Shown: piece after piece, positions 23,356-32,266 of the stretch
Layout of the letters: each line of letters opens with the position of its first letter
Position numbering within the stretch: the stretch's first letter is position 1
Assembly (NCBI GenBank): GCA_002421825.1
Contig: DISR01000051.1
Span: 1-40,117, forward strand
DNA: 40,117 nt
Source of the DNA: Thiobacillus sp. UBA6205
Lineage (GTDB): Bacteria > Pseudomonadota > Gammaproteobacteria > Burkholderiales > Thiobacillaceae
Reading direction: 5' to 3'
Made by a program: the position numbers and the translations under genes
Notes under the pieces: generated by a model
Databases searched by the model: none
What the model was told of the DNA's origin: nothing
Seen by the model: the letters and a program-made list of their open reading frames with translations, nothing else

Positions 23356-24831
23356 CTAGCGAAGCAGCCGGGCTGCCAGCTCGGAGAGATAGCGCAGCGG
23401 CCTGGTCACCGCCCACGAATAGCTTGCCTTGATCCGCCGGATTTCCCTTTCCAGGGCGACAATGCGCTGTTCCCTGGCGCGGACTTCGTCCTGCCAACTG
23501 GTTTGGCCATGGAAGCGCCCGGGCTTCTCTTCCAGCTCTTCGGCGATGGCGGCGAGCTCCCCGGCTGCCTTGCCGATCCGCGGGGCGGCTTCACTGCCGC
23601 AATCCGCTTTCGCGTCTTGCAGGCCCTCCTGAATGCCGCGCACACGGACGGCAAGCGAAGGCAACGGATCGGGCAGCAGTGCCGCTTCCGCCGCCACCGG
23701 CATTTCATTAACCGCTTGCGAATCGGCCGCAGCCAGAGACCTGCTGCCCACAAGGGCGTCGCGCGTGGCCTCCAGATAGCTCCTGCCAAAACGCAAGTCG
23801 GGTTCCAGGTGATTGCCCTCGGCCCACTCGTTCCAGGCATTGATGAAAACGATCTTCTCCTGGGCAGGCCAGGCGCGCACCTTCTCGATGGCGCCGGATA
23901 GCCATGCGCCATATGTGGCAGGATCAGAATGGGCGATGGTAAGCGCCCCCGAACTGCGGCGCGGCGCATTGTCCCAGGAAGGCGTCACGCACGGAAAGCG
24001 CCGGTAGCGCACACCGGGCTTCCCCATCTGGCGCTTCACGAAGCTTGCATAGTCGAAGATGCGATGCCCGGTCTCGCCAATCTCGGCCACCGGCTCGCCC
24101 AGGTTGCCCCAGTCCGGCTGAAACTCGATCGACGCGTCAAAGCCGATATCCCTGGGATCGCCCGATTCCTCCGCGGAGCTTTCGACCCGGCAGAGATATA
24201 TTTCACCCACACCGGCTTCACGCGCAGCGTTGCGCCAGGTCTCGGCAGTACGCCGTGGCGAGGGCATGCGGCCTGCCTTGTAGACCAGCATCAGCGGTTT
24301 GCCATCGATGCGGATGTAACGCTTGTCCCGAAAAACATCGAGCAGCCACTCGATATGCGCGCGATCGTCCTCGTCCGAATACTGCTGCTCTGCCAGCACG
24401 GCATCGTCCTTGCCGTCCCAGACGCGAGTCCAGTTCTCGTTCGCCCAACACAGGCAAAAAGGGAAGTCCGGCTCGCCGCTGCGCAGCACCTCGTCCAGCG
24501 GATGCCCCAGCAGCCGCTTGCCATTGAACCAGTAGTGGTAGTAGCAGAATCCATGAATGCCGTATTCCCGCGCCAGTTCGGCCTGCGCCTTGCGCGCCTC
24601 CGGCAGCCTGAGATCGTAGAACCCGAGGTCGGCGGGAATGTGCGGCTGATAGTGCCCGGCGAACATCGGGCGCGCCTTGGCTACGTTGGCCCACTCGGTG
24701 AAGCCCTTTCCCCACCATGCATCGTTCTCGGGAATGGGGTGGAACTGGGGGAGGTAGATGGCGATCATGCGCACAGGCTCGGCCCCAGAACGGGTTGAAG
24801 GCCGAGAATCTTTATTGCAAGACCCGGTCAT
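23356..24831 (-). CDS. WbsX-like glycan biosynthesis protein (GH99-like fold)
   Basis: A 491-residue protein of the WbsX family found in O-antigen and capsule loci. Family motifs: IAIYLPQFHPIPENDAWWGKGFTEW, HGFCYYHYWFNGKRLL, FCLCWANENWTRVWDG, and INAWNEWAEGNHLEPD near residue 340. The fold is related to endo-alpha-mannosidase GH99; whether WbsX proteins transfer or cleave sugar is not settled. After residue 370 it carries a family-atypical tail of about 120 residues, with a helical, coiled-coil-like part (QDEVRAREQRIVALEREIRRI) and a C-terminal amphipathic helix, which may tether it to a complex or the membrane. ATG 24831 overlaps the upstream stop codon (ATGA). An internal ATG at 24768 would remove the first 21 residues. 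Confidence 0.88.
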   Translation of the reverse strand: MTGSCNKDSRPSTRSGAEPVRMIAIYLPQFHPIPENDAWWGKGFTEWANVAKARPMFAGHYQPHIPADLGFYDLRLPEARKAQAELAREYGIHGFCYYHYWFNGKRLLGHPLDEVLRSGEPDFPFCLCWANENWTRVWDGKDDAVLAEQQYSDEDDRAHIEWLLDVFRDKRYIRIDGKPLMLVYKAGRMPSPRRTAETWRNAAREAGVGEIYLCRVESSAEESGDPRDIGFDASIEFQPDWGNLGEPVAEIGETGHRIFDYASFVKRQMGKPGVRYRRFPCVTPSWDNAPRRSSGALTIAHSDPATYGAWLSGAIEKVRAWPAQEKIVFINAWNEWAEGNHLEPDLRFGRSYLEATRDALVGSRSLAAADSQAVNEMPVAAEAALLPDPLPSLAVRVRGIQEGLQDAKADCGSEAAPRIGKAAGELAAIAEELEEKPGRFHGQTSWQDEVRAREQRIVALEREIRRIKASYSWAVTRPLRYLSELAARLLR

Positions 24832-25937
24832 GCCTTGCTGTCCCGAAACCCTAATCTGCCCGAGCCCCCTCTGACATGCTCTTCCATTGACATATGCAAC
24901 TTCGCCCAGACAGCATCAATAACGGTTTGTAACTGGATGTCTCGTGCAGCCCCATCATGGTAAATAATTTGTGCATTCTGCCCGCTCTCATACGCACCGC
25001 TGTATGGCATATAGTGTGAAAAATTCCGATATTTGCCGATCAGGATTATGCCAAAGGTGCCCACGGCATTCGCAATGTGTGCCGGCCCGCTGTCTACTCC
25101 TATGAAAACATGAGCCCTGCGTATTACCTCAGCCGTTTCCGGGATCGTAAGCCTTGCGCATAAATCGACGTAATGGGGCAAATTGAACCTGGCTATTTCA
25201 GGCCTCAATCCGACTTCGACCACATCAATTCCAAATTCATCGACAAGACGCTTTACCAGAGCGCTCCATTTGCCTGCCTCCCAGTTCCTGGAGTCTTCGT
25301 TGGAGGCACAATGGACAACTATAAAGCTCTTGGGCAATGCATATTGATCCACACGGCCGCTTATTTCGTCAGACAAATACATCCTCGGCGATATGCTCTC
25401 CATTGATAAATCTGCATTTTGCGACATGACGTTGAGCAAATTGCCAAAGTTGTAATAATTGGTTGCCGTTATCAGCAAGTTACCCGTGTCCTTTTTCAGG
25501 GGTATCACACAGTCGCCGCAAGTTCTGCCTGGCACATGCAAATCGACAATCCGGTCGAACCCGGCAATGTTTCGCAACATTATCCACTCTGTCAGGCAGC
25601 GCACCGGCAAAGTCATGTCAACATCCGGGTGACTGTCCGCCATTGCGCGATAAGGCTTCCCGATACACCAGACCAGGAATGCGTCTGGATTGTCCTTGCG
25701 CAGATGCCTCACGATCGGCTCGGCTGCAACAATGTCCCCCATGTGTTCCACGAGGGCAATACAGATTATTGGGCCTTTATGCCGCTTGAAGCTTCGGCGG
25801 AGCTTATGAACTTCAAGCCTGAGAAATGCCGGCAAAACAAGAAAAGGGGTTGTTGCCACGTGGACAAGCCGGCACCAATTTCGCTGGATGCCAAACTGAA
25901 TGATTCTCGCGAGCCACAATGCCAGAGAATTTCTCAC
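24828..25937 (-). CDS. GT9 family (heptosyltransferase-like) glycosyltransferase
   Basis: A 369-residue GT-B enzyme like the ADP-heptose:LPS heptosyltransferases. Motifs: ICIALVEHMGDIVAAEPIVRHLRK near residue 60, FIVVHCASNEDSRNWEAGKW for the start of the C-terminal domain, and FIGVDSGPAHIANAVGT, the GT9 donor-binding loop. A hydrophobic N-terminal helix (residues 10-40) precedes the fold. The start is GTG 25937, overlapping the upstream TGA. From here to about 28.27 kb the DNA is AT-richer than the flanks, which points to transfer from another source. The true sugar may not be heptose. Confidence 0.85.
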   Translation of the reverse strand: MRNSLALWLARIIQFGIQRNWCRLVHVATTPFLVLPAFLRLEVHKLRRSFKRHKGPIICIALVEHMGDIVAAEPIVRHLRKDNPDAFLVWCIGKPYRAMADSHPDVDMTLPVRCLTEWIMLRNIAGFDRIVDLHVPGRTCGDCVIPLKKDTGNLLITATNYYNFGNLLNVMSQNADLSMESISPRMYLSDEISGRVDQYALPKSFIVVHCASNEDSRNWEAGKWSALVKRLVDEFGIDVVEVGLRPEIARFNLPHYVDLCARLTIPETAEVIRRAHVFIGVDSGPAHIANAVGTFGIILIGKYRNFSHYMPYSGAYESGQNAQIIYHDGAARDIQLQTVIDAVWAKLHMSMEEHVRGGSGRLGFRDSKA

Positions 25938-27145
25938 TTCCCGCCTATCTGTTTCTTTACCTTGTCGAAATCACTTTTCTGATAACCGGATGCATATTCA
26001 AGCGAGCCAATCGTACCTTCCAACGCATCCCCAATAAGCCGCAGATATTCCTGGCGTGCCTTGGCTTTCTTCGACATGAGTCTCTCGAACCACGCATCAG
26101 CATGCGCCTCGAAATTAGCGATGTGTTCGTTCAATTGTGCCTGTGTTGCATCATTCACGAAATAGATCGGGAGCCCCATCATTTCGGCCATCTTGGCGCG
26201 GCTATCATTGCCAACCACGACTGCTGGCTTGCCCATGCCCGCCATGACCATGGCGCCATGCACCCTGTTCAGAATGCCGAAACTGGCCTTTGCATACATG
26301 CGGAGATAGGCAGTGTAATCAGTGGAAAAGAAAGTTTCCGCATCTGGAAGCATCGCACGCACTTTGAGCACTTCGCTGGGCGAGTGGCACATGACGACGA
26401 CCGAATGTCGCTTGCGCAAATCTTCATACAGAGCGAGAAAGGTCCTTTCCCAGCCTTCAAAATCCACCTTCTGCCCCAGGGTGTAGTGGGCACCACCAGG
26501 CATGTAATTCATGCAAACGAAAGTGCCAGGCTCCGGGAAGAGTTGGTGAAAATCCGGCGCAAAAATTGCCGTGCAAGGAAGGCTATACCCCTGCAAGCCA
26601 TACCGGGATAACAATTGATAGGCGAGATTCTCCCTGACGATTGTCAGCTTGGAGTCTTCGCAGGTCCGGCGAATGAACGTCACCAGTTCCGGGCTTAGAT
26701 CGAATTCGGCAGCGTCGCTATGGTACGGCTGGCATGTGCCCACGGCCAGATTGAGAATTGGCACCGACTTCCCGAGCTTAAACAGCCTTTTCAGCCAGAC
26801 TTCCTGTATCCAGTCTGTGCTGATGCTGCTTGTGAACCTGGCATAAGTCCCATCTCTGCCCGGGCTGATGTAATAAAAAGGGGTTCCGGCCTGAACTACG
26901 ATATCTGCTATCGAGAAAGTGTCCGGACGGTTTGGTGAATTCCCCGTAAGAATGCCGGCAAGTTTTCTTGCCAGGCCACAGAAATGGCTATTGCGCCGGA
27001 TGCCACAGGCACGATAATCATGCTTGTCGACGTAGATCGGCAGGTAGTATGGAATATGCTGCTGAATGAGGTATTCAATGCCCGCCCGGATAAAAGCATC
27101 ACCCGGGTTGCGCTCGATAGTTGTTATAAAAGCAATCTTAAGCAT
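25934..27145 (-). CDS. Polysaccharide pyruvyltransferase-family protein
   Basis: A 403-residue protein of the CsaB/PS_pyruv_trans family, whose members add pyruvate ketals to sugars from phosphoenolpyruvate. Features: MLKIAFITTIERNPGDAFIRAGIEYL (the NxGD motif near the start), IVVQAGTPFYYISPG, and the conserved C-terminal RVHGAMVMAGMGKPAVVVGNDSR. A GT-B-like fold is expected. It acts in the cytoplasm on the lipid-linked repeat unit. It overlaps the GT9 gene by GTGA and lies in the AT-rich block. Confidence 0.85.
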   Translation of the reverse strand: MLKIAFITTIERNPGDAFIRAGIEYLIQQHIPYYLPIYVDKHDYRACGIRRNSHFCGLARKLAGILTGNSPNRPDTFSIADIVVQAGTPFYYISPGRDGTYARFTSSISTDWIQEVWLKRLFKLGKSVPILNLAVGTCQPYHSDAAEFDLSPELVTFIRRTCEDSKLTIVRENLAYQLLSRYGLQGYSLPCTAIFAPDFHQLFPEPGTFVCMNYMPGGAHYTLGQKVDFEGWERTFLALYEDLRKRHSVVVMCHSPSEVLKVRAMLPDAETFFSTDYTAYLRMYAKASFGILNRVHGAMVMAGMGKPAVVVGNDSRAKMAEMMGLPIYFVNDATQAQLNEHIANFEAHADAWFERLMSKKAKARQEYLRLIGDALEGTIGSLEYASGYQKSDFDKVKKQIGGK

Positions 27146-27157
27146 GGGCTTCTGTTA

Positions 27158-28438
27158 TCAACTGTTCGATTGGGGTGGAATGTTTTCTCCATCCACCTTC
27201 CAGGAAAATGGCATATCCACAAGTGTCATTTGTGGCATGTGCATAACATTGGTGCGCACATCCTGTACCACCTTGAATGGGTTCAACTTGTGCCCATCCC
27301 ACATGTTCCGACGGTGTTTGTCGAGGAAAGCCAAACGCAGGAAATAGATGCCAGGCACTAGCATTAGATCGGGGACTCTGCACTCCAGGTAATGCTCCCC
27401 AGGCCTCAAGTCAGGTTGTCTCGACAGCGTATAAGAACTCGACGAGGCGACATAAATCGAGTCCTGGGTGTGGAATCCCAGTATGACTTCAGGCTTTTCT
27501 ATCATGTTATGGCAGTGAAACCGAATGCCGATGGTAGCTGGGGCATGCATGACTATTTCATCGGTTGGCTCGGCACTGCCGTCGCCGAACAAATGAACCT
27601 CCTCGACACTTATCTCGCCTGACCCGGTGTAATTGGAAAAACCACCGCGGGCTCTACGGCTTGCGTAATCGTCTTTCAAGGTCTTGTCATGGTAGGCACT
27701 GCATGCCTCGCTGCTGGAAGCATCAACAAGGACGTGCCCATGGTCCAACAGAATCCCCCTACTGCAGATACGCTCGACCTGACGAATGTTGTGACTTACA
27801 AATATAAGTACCTTGTCACGCTGGTCCAGCAAGCTTCCAAGACGCTCAAAACATTTACGCTGAAAAGACTCGTCGCCAACAGCCAAGACCTCATCAAGCA
27901 AAAGCACATCCGGGTTGAGCGCAGTGGCTATTGAGAAACCAAGTCTTACCGCCATGCCGGAACTGTAGTTCTGGACGGGCGAATCAATGAATTCACCGAT
28001 CTCCGCGAAGTCGATGATTTCGTCCAACTTCGCATCGATTTGTCGCTTGCTTAAACCCAGTATTGATGCGTTTACATAGATGTTTTCCCGCCCCGTCAAA
28101 ATGGGGTTAAAGCCAGCCCCAAGAGCAATCAATCCGCCAACCTGGCCATACATCTCAATTCGACCTTGATCGGGCTTGATCAGTCCACTGAGCATTCGCA
28201 ACAGCGTGGTCTTTCCCGACCCATTGCGCCCTATGATGCCAACCGCCTCCCCTCGCTTGATTTCAAAGCTCACATCCTTCATCGCCCAGAACTCTTCCGG
28301 GCGCAGTTCGCCGTTTCCTCCGTGGCGGCGGCCGAGCAGTTCGTTGCCCAGGTCCTGCATGCCGTACCACAGGGATTTCTTCAGGCTGCGGCAGAATTTC
28401 TTGGAAACGCCTTCGACCTTGATCAGGGTGTCGCTCAT
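27158..28438 (-). CDS. wzt: Wzt: ATPase of a polysaccharide ABC exporter, with glycan-binding C-terminal domain
   Basis: A 426-residue ATPase that powers export of an undecaprenyl-linked O-antigen or capsule glycan. Walker A is GRNGSGKT (70-77), the signature is NYSSGMAVRLGFSIA, and Walker B is DVLLLDEVLAVGD. Residues from about 250 on form the extra beta-rich domain that in Wzt proteins recognises the finished glycan end (for example EVILGFHTQDSIYVASSSS), so export is probably specific for the glycan made here. The first 55 or so codons have the high GC of the genes upstream, while the rest is AT-rich, suggesting a recombination joint inside the gene near 28270. It follows wzm after three bases. 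Confidence 0.95.
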   Translation of the reverse strand: MSDTLIKVEGVSKKFCRSLKKSLWYGMQDLGNELLGRRHGGNGELRPEEFWAMKDVSFEIKRGEAVGIIGRNGSGKTTLLRMLSGLIKPDQGRIEMYGQVGGLIALGAGFNPILTGRENIYVNASILGLSKRQIDAKLDEIIDFAEIGEFIDSPVQNYSSGMAVRLGFSIATALNPDVLLLDEVLAVGDESFQRKCFERLGSLLDQRDKVLIFVSHNIRQVERICSRGILLDHGHVLVDASSSEACSAYHDKTLKDDYASRRARGGFSNYTGSGEISVEEVHLFGDGSAEPTDEIVMHAPATIGIRFHCHNMIEKPEVILGFHTQDSIYVASSSSYTLSRQPDLRPGEHYLECRVPDLMLVPGIYFLRLAFLDKHRRNMWDGHKLNPFKVVQDVRTNVMHMPQMTLVDMPFSWKVDGENIPPQSNS

Positions 28439-28441
28439 GGG

Positions 28442-29317
28442 TCAGGCGCTCATGCGTTCGATGAGGATGGGCATTGCCAGCCGATAGACGACCCAGACGG
28501 CGAGCAGCAGCAGCGCGGATACGGCATTGACCGCCAGGAAGTAGCCGAGGAATTCCGGGCTGCCGCCGGTCAGCCAGTCGCGCGCGGTCATGATCAGGGG
28601 CGTCAACGGGTTGAGCGTGAACAGGGTGGCGGCCACGCCTTCCCTGGGCATGGCGAACACCACCGGGGTCAGGTACATGAGGAACTGCATCAGCAGGGGA
28701 ATGGCCTTGCCGACGTCGGTGTAGAGCACGCCGACCGGGGTGATGAGCAGGCCGACGAAGGTGCCGGCCAGCACCAGCGACAGCAGGCCGAACGGGAACA
28801 GCAGCAGGTTCCAGCCGGGGTTGATCCCCAGCAGCAGCAGGGCGGCGAGCAGAAGCCCGACCTTGATGGCCGCATTGAACAGGGTCTGGTAGATGCCGGA
28901 AACGACGATGGCCTCGCGCGGGAAATTGATTTTCGCCAGCATCGCCTTCGAAGCGGTGACGCCCTGCAGCGGCGCATTGACCGCATCCATGAAGATGGCC
29001 CACAGCATGGTGCCGACGAAAACATAAACGGGGTAAGGCAGCGATGTCTGGCCCACGGACACCACGCCGCTGCTGCTCAGGAATATCCAGGCGGCGGTGT
29101 TGGCCAGCGGCAGGATGAGCGCCCAGGCAAAGCCGAAGAAAGCCTGGCGGTATTGGGCGCTGAGGTCGCGCACCGCCAGCCGCCAGGACAGTTCGCGCGC
29201 GGCGAGCAGGTCGTGGAACATTTCGCGCGCCATCCTGGCCGGATGGGCGAGCGAGGATTCGGGCGTATAGACGGTGGCCGGCACAGGCGCCTTGGCGTTG
29301 CTTTGCGGTTCAATCAT
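28442..29317 (-). CDS. wzm: Wzm: permease of the polysaccharide ABC exporter
   Basis: A 291-residue inner-membrane protein of the ABC-2/Wzm family, with six hydrophobic helices after a 60-residue cytoplasmic N-terminus. The segment ELSWRLAVRDLSAQYRQAFFGFAWALILPL is the standard Wzm amphipathic entry, and TPVVFAMPREG and LNPLTPLIMTARDWL are typical loops. It forms the channel with Wzt. The start is ATG 29317, overlapping the TGA of the GT2 gene upstream by ATGA; a longer upstream start is rejected. Confidence 0.94.
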   Translation of the reverse strand: MIEPQSNAKAPVPATVYTPESSLAHPARMAREMFHDLLAARELSWRLAVRDLSAQYRQAFFGFAWALILPLANTAAWIFLSSSGVVSVGQTSLPYPVYVFVGTMLWAIFMDAVNAPLQGVTASKAMLAKINFPREAIVVSGIYQTLFNAAIKVGLLLAALLLLGINPGWNLLLFPFGLLSLVLAGTFVGLLITPVGVLYTDVGKAIPLLMQFLMYLTPVVFAMPREGVAATLFTLNPLTPLIMTARDWLTGGSPEFLGYFLAVNAVSALLLLAVWVVYRLAMPILIERMSA

Positions 29318-30501
29318 TCCTTGTGTTCGTCCAGGACCATGTTGAAGAGAAAGGTGCCGAAGATGAGGTTGACCCCCAGCAGCAGGATGGTCGATGCCAC
29401 GAAGGCAAGGTGGACGGTGGTGGCGTCCATGTCGCCGAAGCCCCGCGCAATCCATTCGAGCAGGATGCCGACATCGATCGCCACGCCGGCCAGCGCCAGC
29501 AGGCTGCCCAGCACCAGGCCCCTTTCCAGGCTGAAGGACTTCAGCAGCCGGCCGAAGCTGGAATCCGCGCGGACGGGCTTGCGCCTGGCGTTGATGAGGC
29601 GTGCGAGCAAGCCGAAGCCGACGATGTTGGACCCCAGGATCGTGAACAGGCTGGCCAGCGCGAGGAAGTGGATGCCGAGCCTGACCTCGCCGACGGCCAG
29701 CGGCCCGAACGCCAGCAGCGCCATGCCGAGCACGCCCAGCACGGAGAGGATGCCGCCGGGAACCAGATACAGCCAGTCCGGCGCGTAGGTCAGGATGAAG
29801 CGCAGGTGGCGCCAGCCGTCGCGGAACGAGCGCAGGTGCGGCGGGCGGTCGCGCTTGTCGGGATAGAGCCGGGTCGGAATTTCGGTGATGCGCAGGCCGG
29901 CGTGGGCGGCGCTGACCACCATTTCGGTGGCGAATTCCATGCCGTCGGTGCGCACGTTCATGCGCCCGAAGGCCTCGCGGGTGAAGGCGCGCATGCCGCA
30001 GTGGAAGTCGCTGATGGGGATTTTGTACATCACCCGCGCCAGCATGGACAGCACCGGGTTGCCGAGATAGCGGTGCAGCGGCGGCATGGCGCCCGGTTCG
30101 ATGCCGCCCTTGAAGCGGTTGCCCATGACGAGGTCGTAGCCCTCCTCGATCTTGCGCACGAAATCACCGAGCGCGGCCCAGTCGTAGGAGTCGTCGGCAT
30201 CGGCCATGATGACGATGCGGCCGCGCGCGGCGCCAATGCCGGCCAGCAGGGCGGCGCCGTAGCCCTTGCGCGGCTCGTGCACGACGCGCGCGCCCAGCGA
30301 CTCGGCGATTTCCACGGAGCGGTCGCTCGAACCGTTGTCCGCCACCACCACTTCGGCCTCGATGTTCAGCTCGGCGAACGCACGCTGCGCCTTTTCGATG
30401 CACAGCCCCAGCGTCTTCTCCTCGTTGAGGCAGGGCATGACCGCGGTGACCGCTATCTCGGTCTCCTGCATCGGTTCGATTCGGGGCGCAGACGCATTCA
30501 T
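29314..30501 (-). CDS. GT2 polyprenyl-phosphate-type glycosyltransferase with C-terminal membrane helices
   Basis: A 395-residue enzyme like dolichol/undecaprenyl-phosphate mannosyl- or glucosyl-transferases. The catalytic part has TAVMPCLNEEKTLGLCIEKA, VVVADNGSSDRS and IVIMADADDSYDW (DxD site), with MEFATEMVVSAAHAGL further on. From about residue 225 four hydrophobic helices anchor it in the inner membrane. It could supply the lipid-linked sugar for the GT-C-like proteins of this locus. The start is ATG 30501: GAGGG lies six bases before it but touches the alternative ATG at 30507. It links the Wzm/Wzt export pair with the ABC-2 genes upstream. Confidence 0.9.
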   Translation of the reverse strand: MNASAPRIEPMQETEIAVTAVMPCLNEEKTLGLCIEKAQRAFAELNIEAEVVVADNGSSDRSVEIAESLGARVVHEPRKGYGAALLAGIGAARGRIVIMADADDSYDWAALGDFVRKIEEGYDLVMGNRFKGGIEPGAMPPLHRYLGNPVLSMLARVMYKIPISDFHCGMRAFTREAFGRMNVRTDGMEFATEMVVSAAHAGLRITEIPTRLYPDKRDRPPHLRSFRDGWRHLRFILTYAPDWLYLVPGGILSVLGVLGMALLAFGPLAVGEVRLGIHFLALASLFTILGSNIVGFGLLARLINARRKPVRADSSFGRLLKSFSLERGLVLGSLLALAGVAIDVGILLEWIARGFGDMDATTVHLAFVASTILLLGVNLIFGTFLFNMVLDEHKE

Positions 30502-30510
30502 GTCCATCCC

Positions 30511-31419
30511 TCATTGCCCCGGCTGCAGCCCGGCAATGTAGGCCATGAACACCTCTTCCAGCGACACGCCTTGCGGCTGGATTTCCAAAATCACATGCCC
30601 GGCTTGCCTGGCCATGTCCAGCACCGGCCAGAGGTTTTCCGGCACGGACGTTGTCGACCATTTGTTCTTTCCTTCTGGAGAAAAGCCTTCGATCGGCGCT
30701 TCGCCTCTTGTTCTCACCAGCAGGCGGTGGCCGGCATCGCCGAGCAGTTCCTCGGGCGAGCTGACGGTGCGCAGCACGCCCTGGTGGATGATGCCGAAGC
30801 GGTCGCCCAGGCGTTCGACATCGTGCAGGATGTGCGAGCTGAAGAAAACCGTGCCGCCCTGCGCCTTGTATTCCTGCAGCACTTCCACGACCAGCTTGCG
30901 CCCCACCGGGTCGAGGCCGGAAAGCGGCTCGTCCAGCACCAGCAGGCGCGGGCTGCAGGCCATGGCGTGCGCGAGCGCGGTGCGCTGAGTCATGCCCTTG
31001 GAGAAGGTGCGCACGCGCTTGTGGGCGACGTGGGCGATGTCGAACCGCTCCAGCCATTTCATGCAATGCTGCCTGAGCCCGTGCGCCGCGGCGCCGTGCA
31101 TGCGCGCGCCCGTCATGAGAAATTCGAGCGGCGTCAGGTAGTCGTACAGGTAGAGGTTTTCCGGCACATAGGCGATGCCCCTGCGCGCCTCGGATTTTCC
31201 GGCGTCGATGCCGAAAATCTCCACATGCCCGCCATCGGCCTGGTTCAGACCCATGACGATCTTGATGGTGCTGGTCTTGCCGGCGCCGTTGGGACCGACG
31301 AATCCGAACGCCTCGCCCTCTTCGACCGTCAGCGAAACGTTCTTCACCGCCTCGACGACGCGCAGGCGCTTGTCGCGGTAGCGTTTGCTCAGGGAGTCGA
31401 TCAATATCGCGGCGCTCAT
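30511..31419 (-). CDS. ABC-2 type transporter ATPase (PilH-like by context)
   Basis: A 302-residue ATPase of the ABC-2 (drug/polysaccharide/gliding) class. Walker A is GPNGAGKT (42-49), the Q-loop region has AYVPENLYLYDYLT, the signature is FSKGMTQRT (139-147) and Walker B is LLVLDEP (159-165). It pairs with the permease encoded one gene upstream. The three genes permease, anchored protein and ATPase, next to pilin genes, recall the PilG/PilH/PilI transporter of Myxococcus xanthus, needed there for pilus assembly. That link is inference from gene neighbourhood. Other ABC-2 systems have ATPases of the same look, so polysaccharide export is the alternative. It lies two bases after the upstream stop. 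Confidence 0.9.
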   Translation of the reverse strand: MSAAILIDSLSKRYRDKRLRVVEAVKNVSLTVEEGEAFGFVGPNGAGKTSTIKIVMGLNQADGGHVEIFGIDAGKSEARRGIAYVPENLYLYDYLTPLEFLMTGARMHGAAAHGLRQHCMKWLERFDIAHVAHKRVRTFSKGMTQRTALAHAMACSPRLLVLDEPLSGLDPVGRKLVVEVLQEYKAQGGTVFFSSHILHDVERLGDRFGIIHQGVLRTVSSPEELLGDAGHRLLVRTRGEAPIEGFSPEGKNKWSTTSVPENLWPVLDMARQAGHVILEIQPQGVSLEEVFMAYIAGLQPGQ

Positions 31420-31420
31420 C

Positions 31421-32266
31421 TCAACGCTCTCCGAGCCGCTTCTTCGGCGGGAAATACAGCGCGGGCTCGCCCCGCTCGTTCAGCACGTAGCCCAGTCCGG
31501 TGGGGTCCAGGGGCAGCGTTCGCATCTCCCCGGATGCGACAAGCTCGTCGAGCCGTTTCAAGGGTTGCCCCGTACGTTTTTCATATCGGGCCGCGGCCTC
31601 GCGCAGGGCGACCACGCCTTCCAGCCTGTCGATGCGCGTTTGCAGGACGGTCCTGAGCTTGCGGTCGCGCGTCTCTTTCAGCATGGCCCGGATCACGGCG
31701 AGGGCGGCCTGCGGGTCCTCGCCCTTTTCCTGCCACTTGGCGGCGATTTCCAGCACGCCGCTGTTGTCTGGAAGCCGGCCGGCGACGCCAAGCAGGATGT
31801 TGGAGGCCTCCTGCGGCCTGTTCTCGAAATAATAGCGGTTGAAGGCATGGAAGAAACCCGGCAGGAAATCCCATGGCCGCGCGTCTGTCGCGCGCGACTG
31901 GATGAACTGGGTGGGCTCGACAAACCCCATCCAGGGCAATATCGCCTGGGCGATGTAGTAGTTGTCCTCGTGGGCGGGGTTGAGCCGGGAGGCGCCCTTC
32001 TGCACCTCGGCCAGCACCTTGAGGCTGTCAGGATCGATATTGTCTATCGACAGCACCAGCGCGCGAAAAAATTCCATGTTGGCCGCGAGGTAGCGGTCGC
32101 CCAGAGCCATGAACACCTGCAGTTCCGCAGGCAGCGCGATGCGCATCTGCTCGGGCATGGCGACCCAGCGGCTTTGCTCCGTCTGCCGGATGCCGATGAC
32201 GTACGCCGCCACCGAAAGCGCCAGGGCGGCGGCCATCATCCTGCGCGAGGTGCGGGGCGTGGCCAT
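31421..32266 (-). CDS. Membrane-anchored protein with pseudopilin-like C-terminal motif, between ABC genes
   Basis: A 281-residue protein with one N-terminal hydrophobic segment (residues 9-25, RMMAAALALSVAAYVIGI), so anchored with its body in the periplasm. The middle is helical, TPR-like (for example NYYIAQAILPWMGF, ALAVIRAMLKETRDRKL). The tail reads GQPLKRLDELVASGEMRTLPLDPTG, the LxxLV...LPxDPxG pattern known from the C-terminal region of GspG-type pseudopilins. I do not recognise the family. The start is ATG 32266, sharing one base with the TGA of the permease gene. Being encoded between the ABC permease and ATPase, it is probably the third part of that transporter, as PilG is in Myxococcus. 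Confidence 0.75.
   Translation of the reverse strand: MATPRTSRRMMAAALALSVAAYVIGIRQTEQSRWVAMPEQMRIALPAELQVFMALGDRYLAANMEFFRALVLSIDNIDPDSLKVLAEVQKGASRLNPAHEDNYYIAQAILPWMGFVEPTQFIQSRATDARPWDFLPGFFHAFNRYYFENRPQEASNILLGVAGRLPDNSGVLEIAAKWQEKGEDPQAALAVIRAMLKETRDRKLRTVLQTRIDRLEGVVALREAAARYEKRTGQPLKRLDELVASGEMRTLPLDPTGLGYVLNERGEPALYFPPKKRLGER

Noticed and set aside
30057..30100. Possible frame disturbance in the GT2 gene
   Set aside because: Motifs on both sides are in one continuous frame.
29323..31656. A 777-residue plus-strand open frame
   Set aside because: It lies antisense to the GT2 and ABC ATPase genes, both of which have clear motifs; its composition (His, Gln, Glu, Val rich) is that of a shadow frame.
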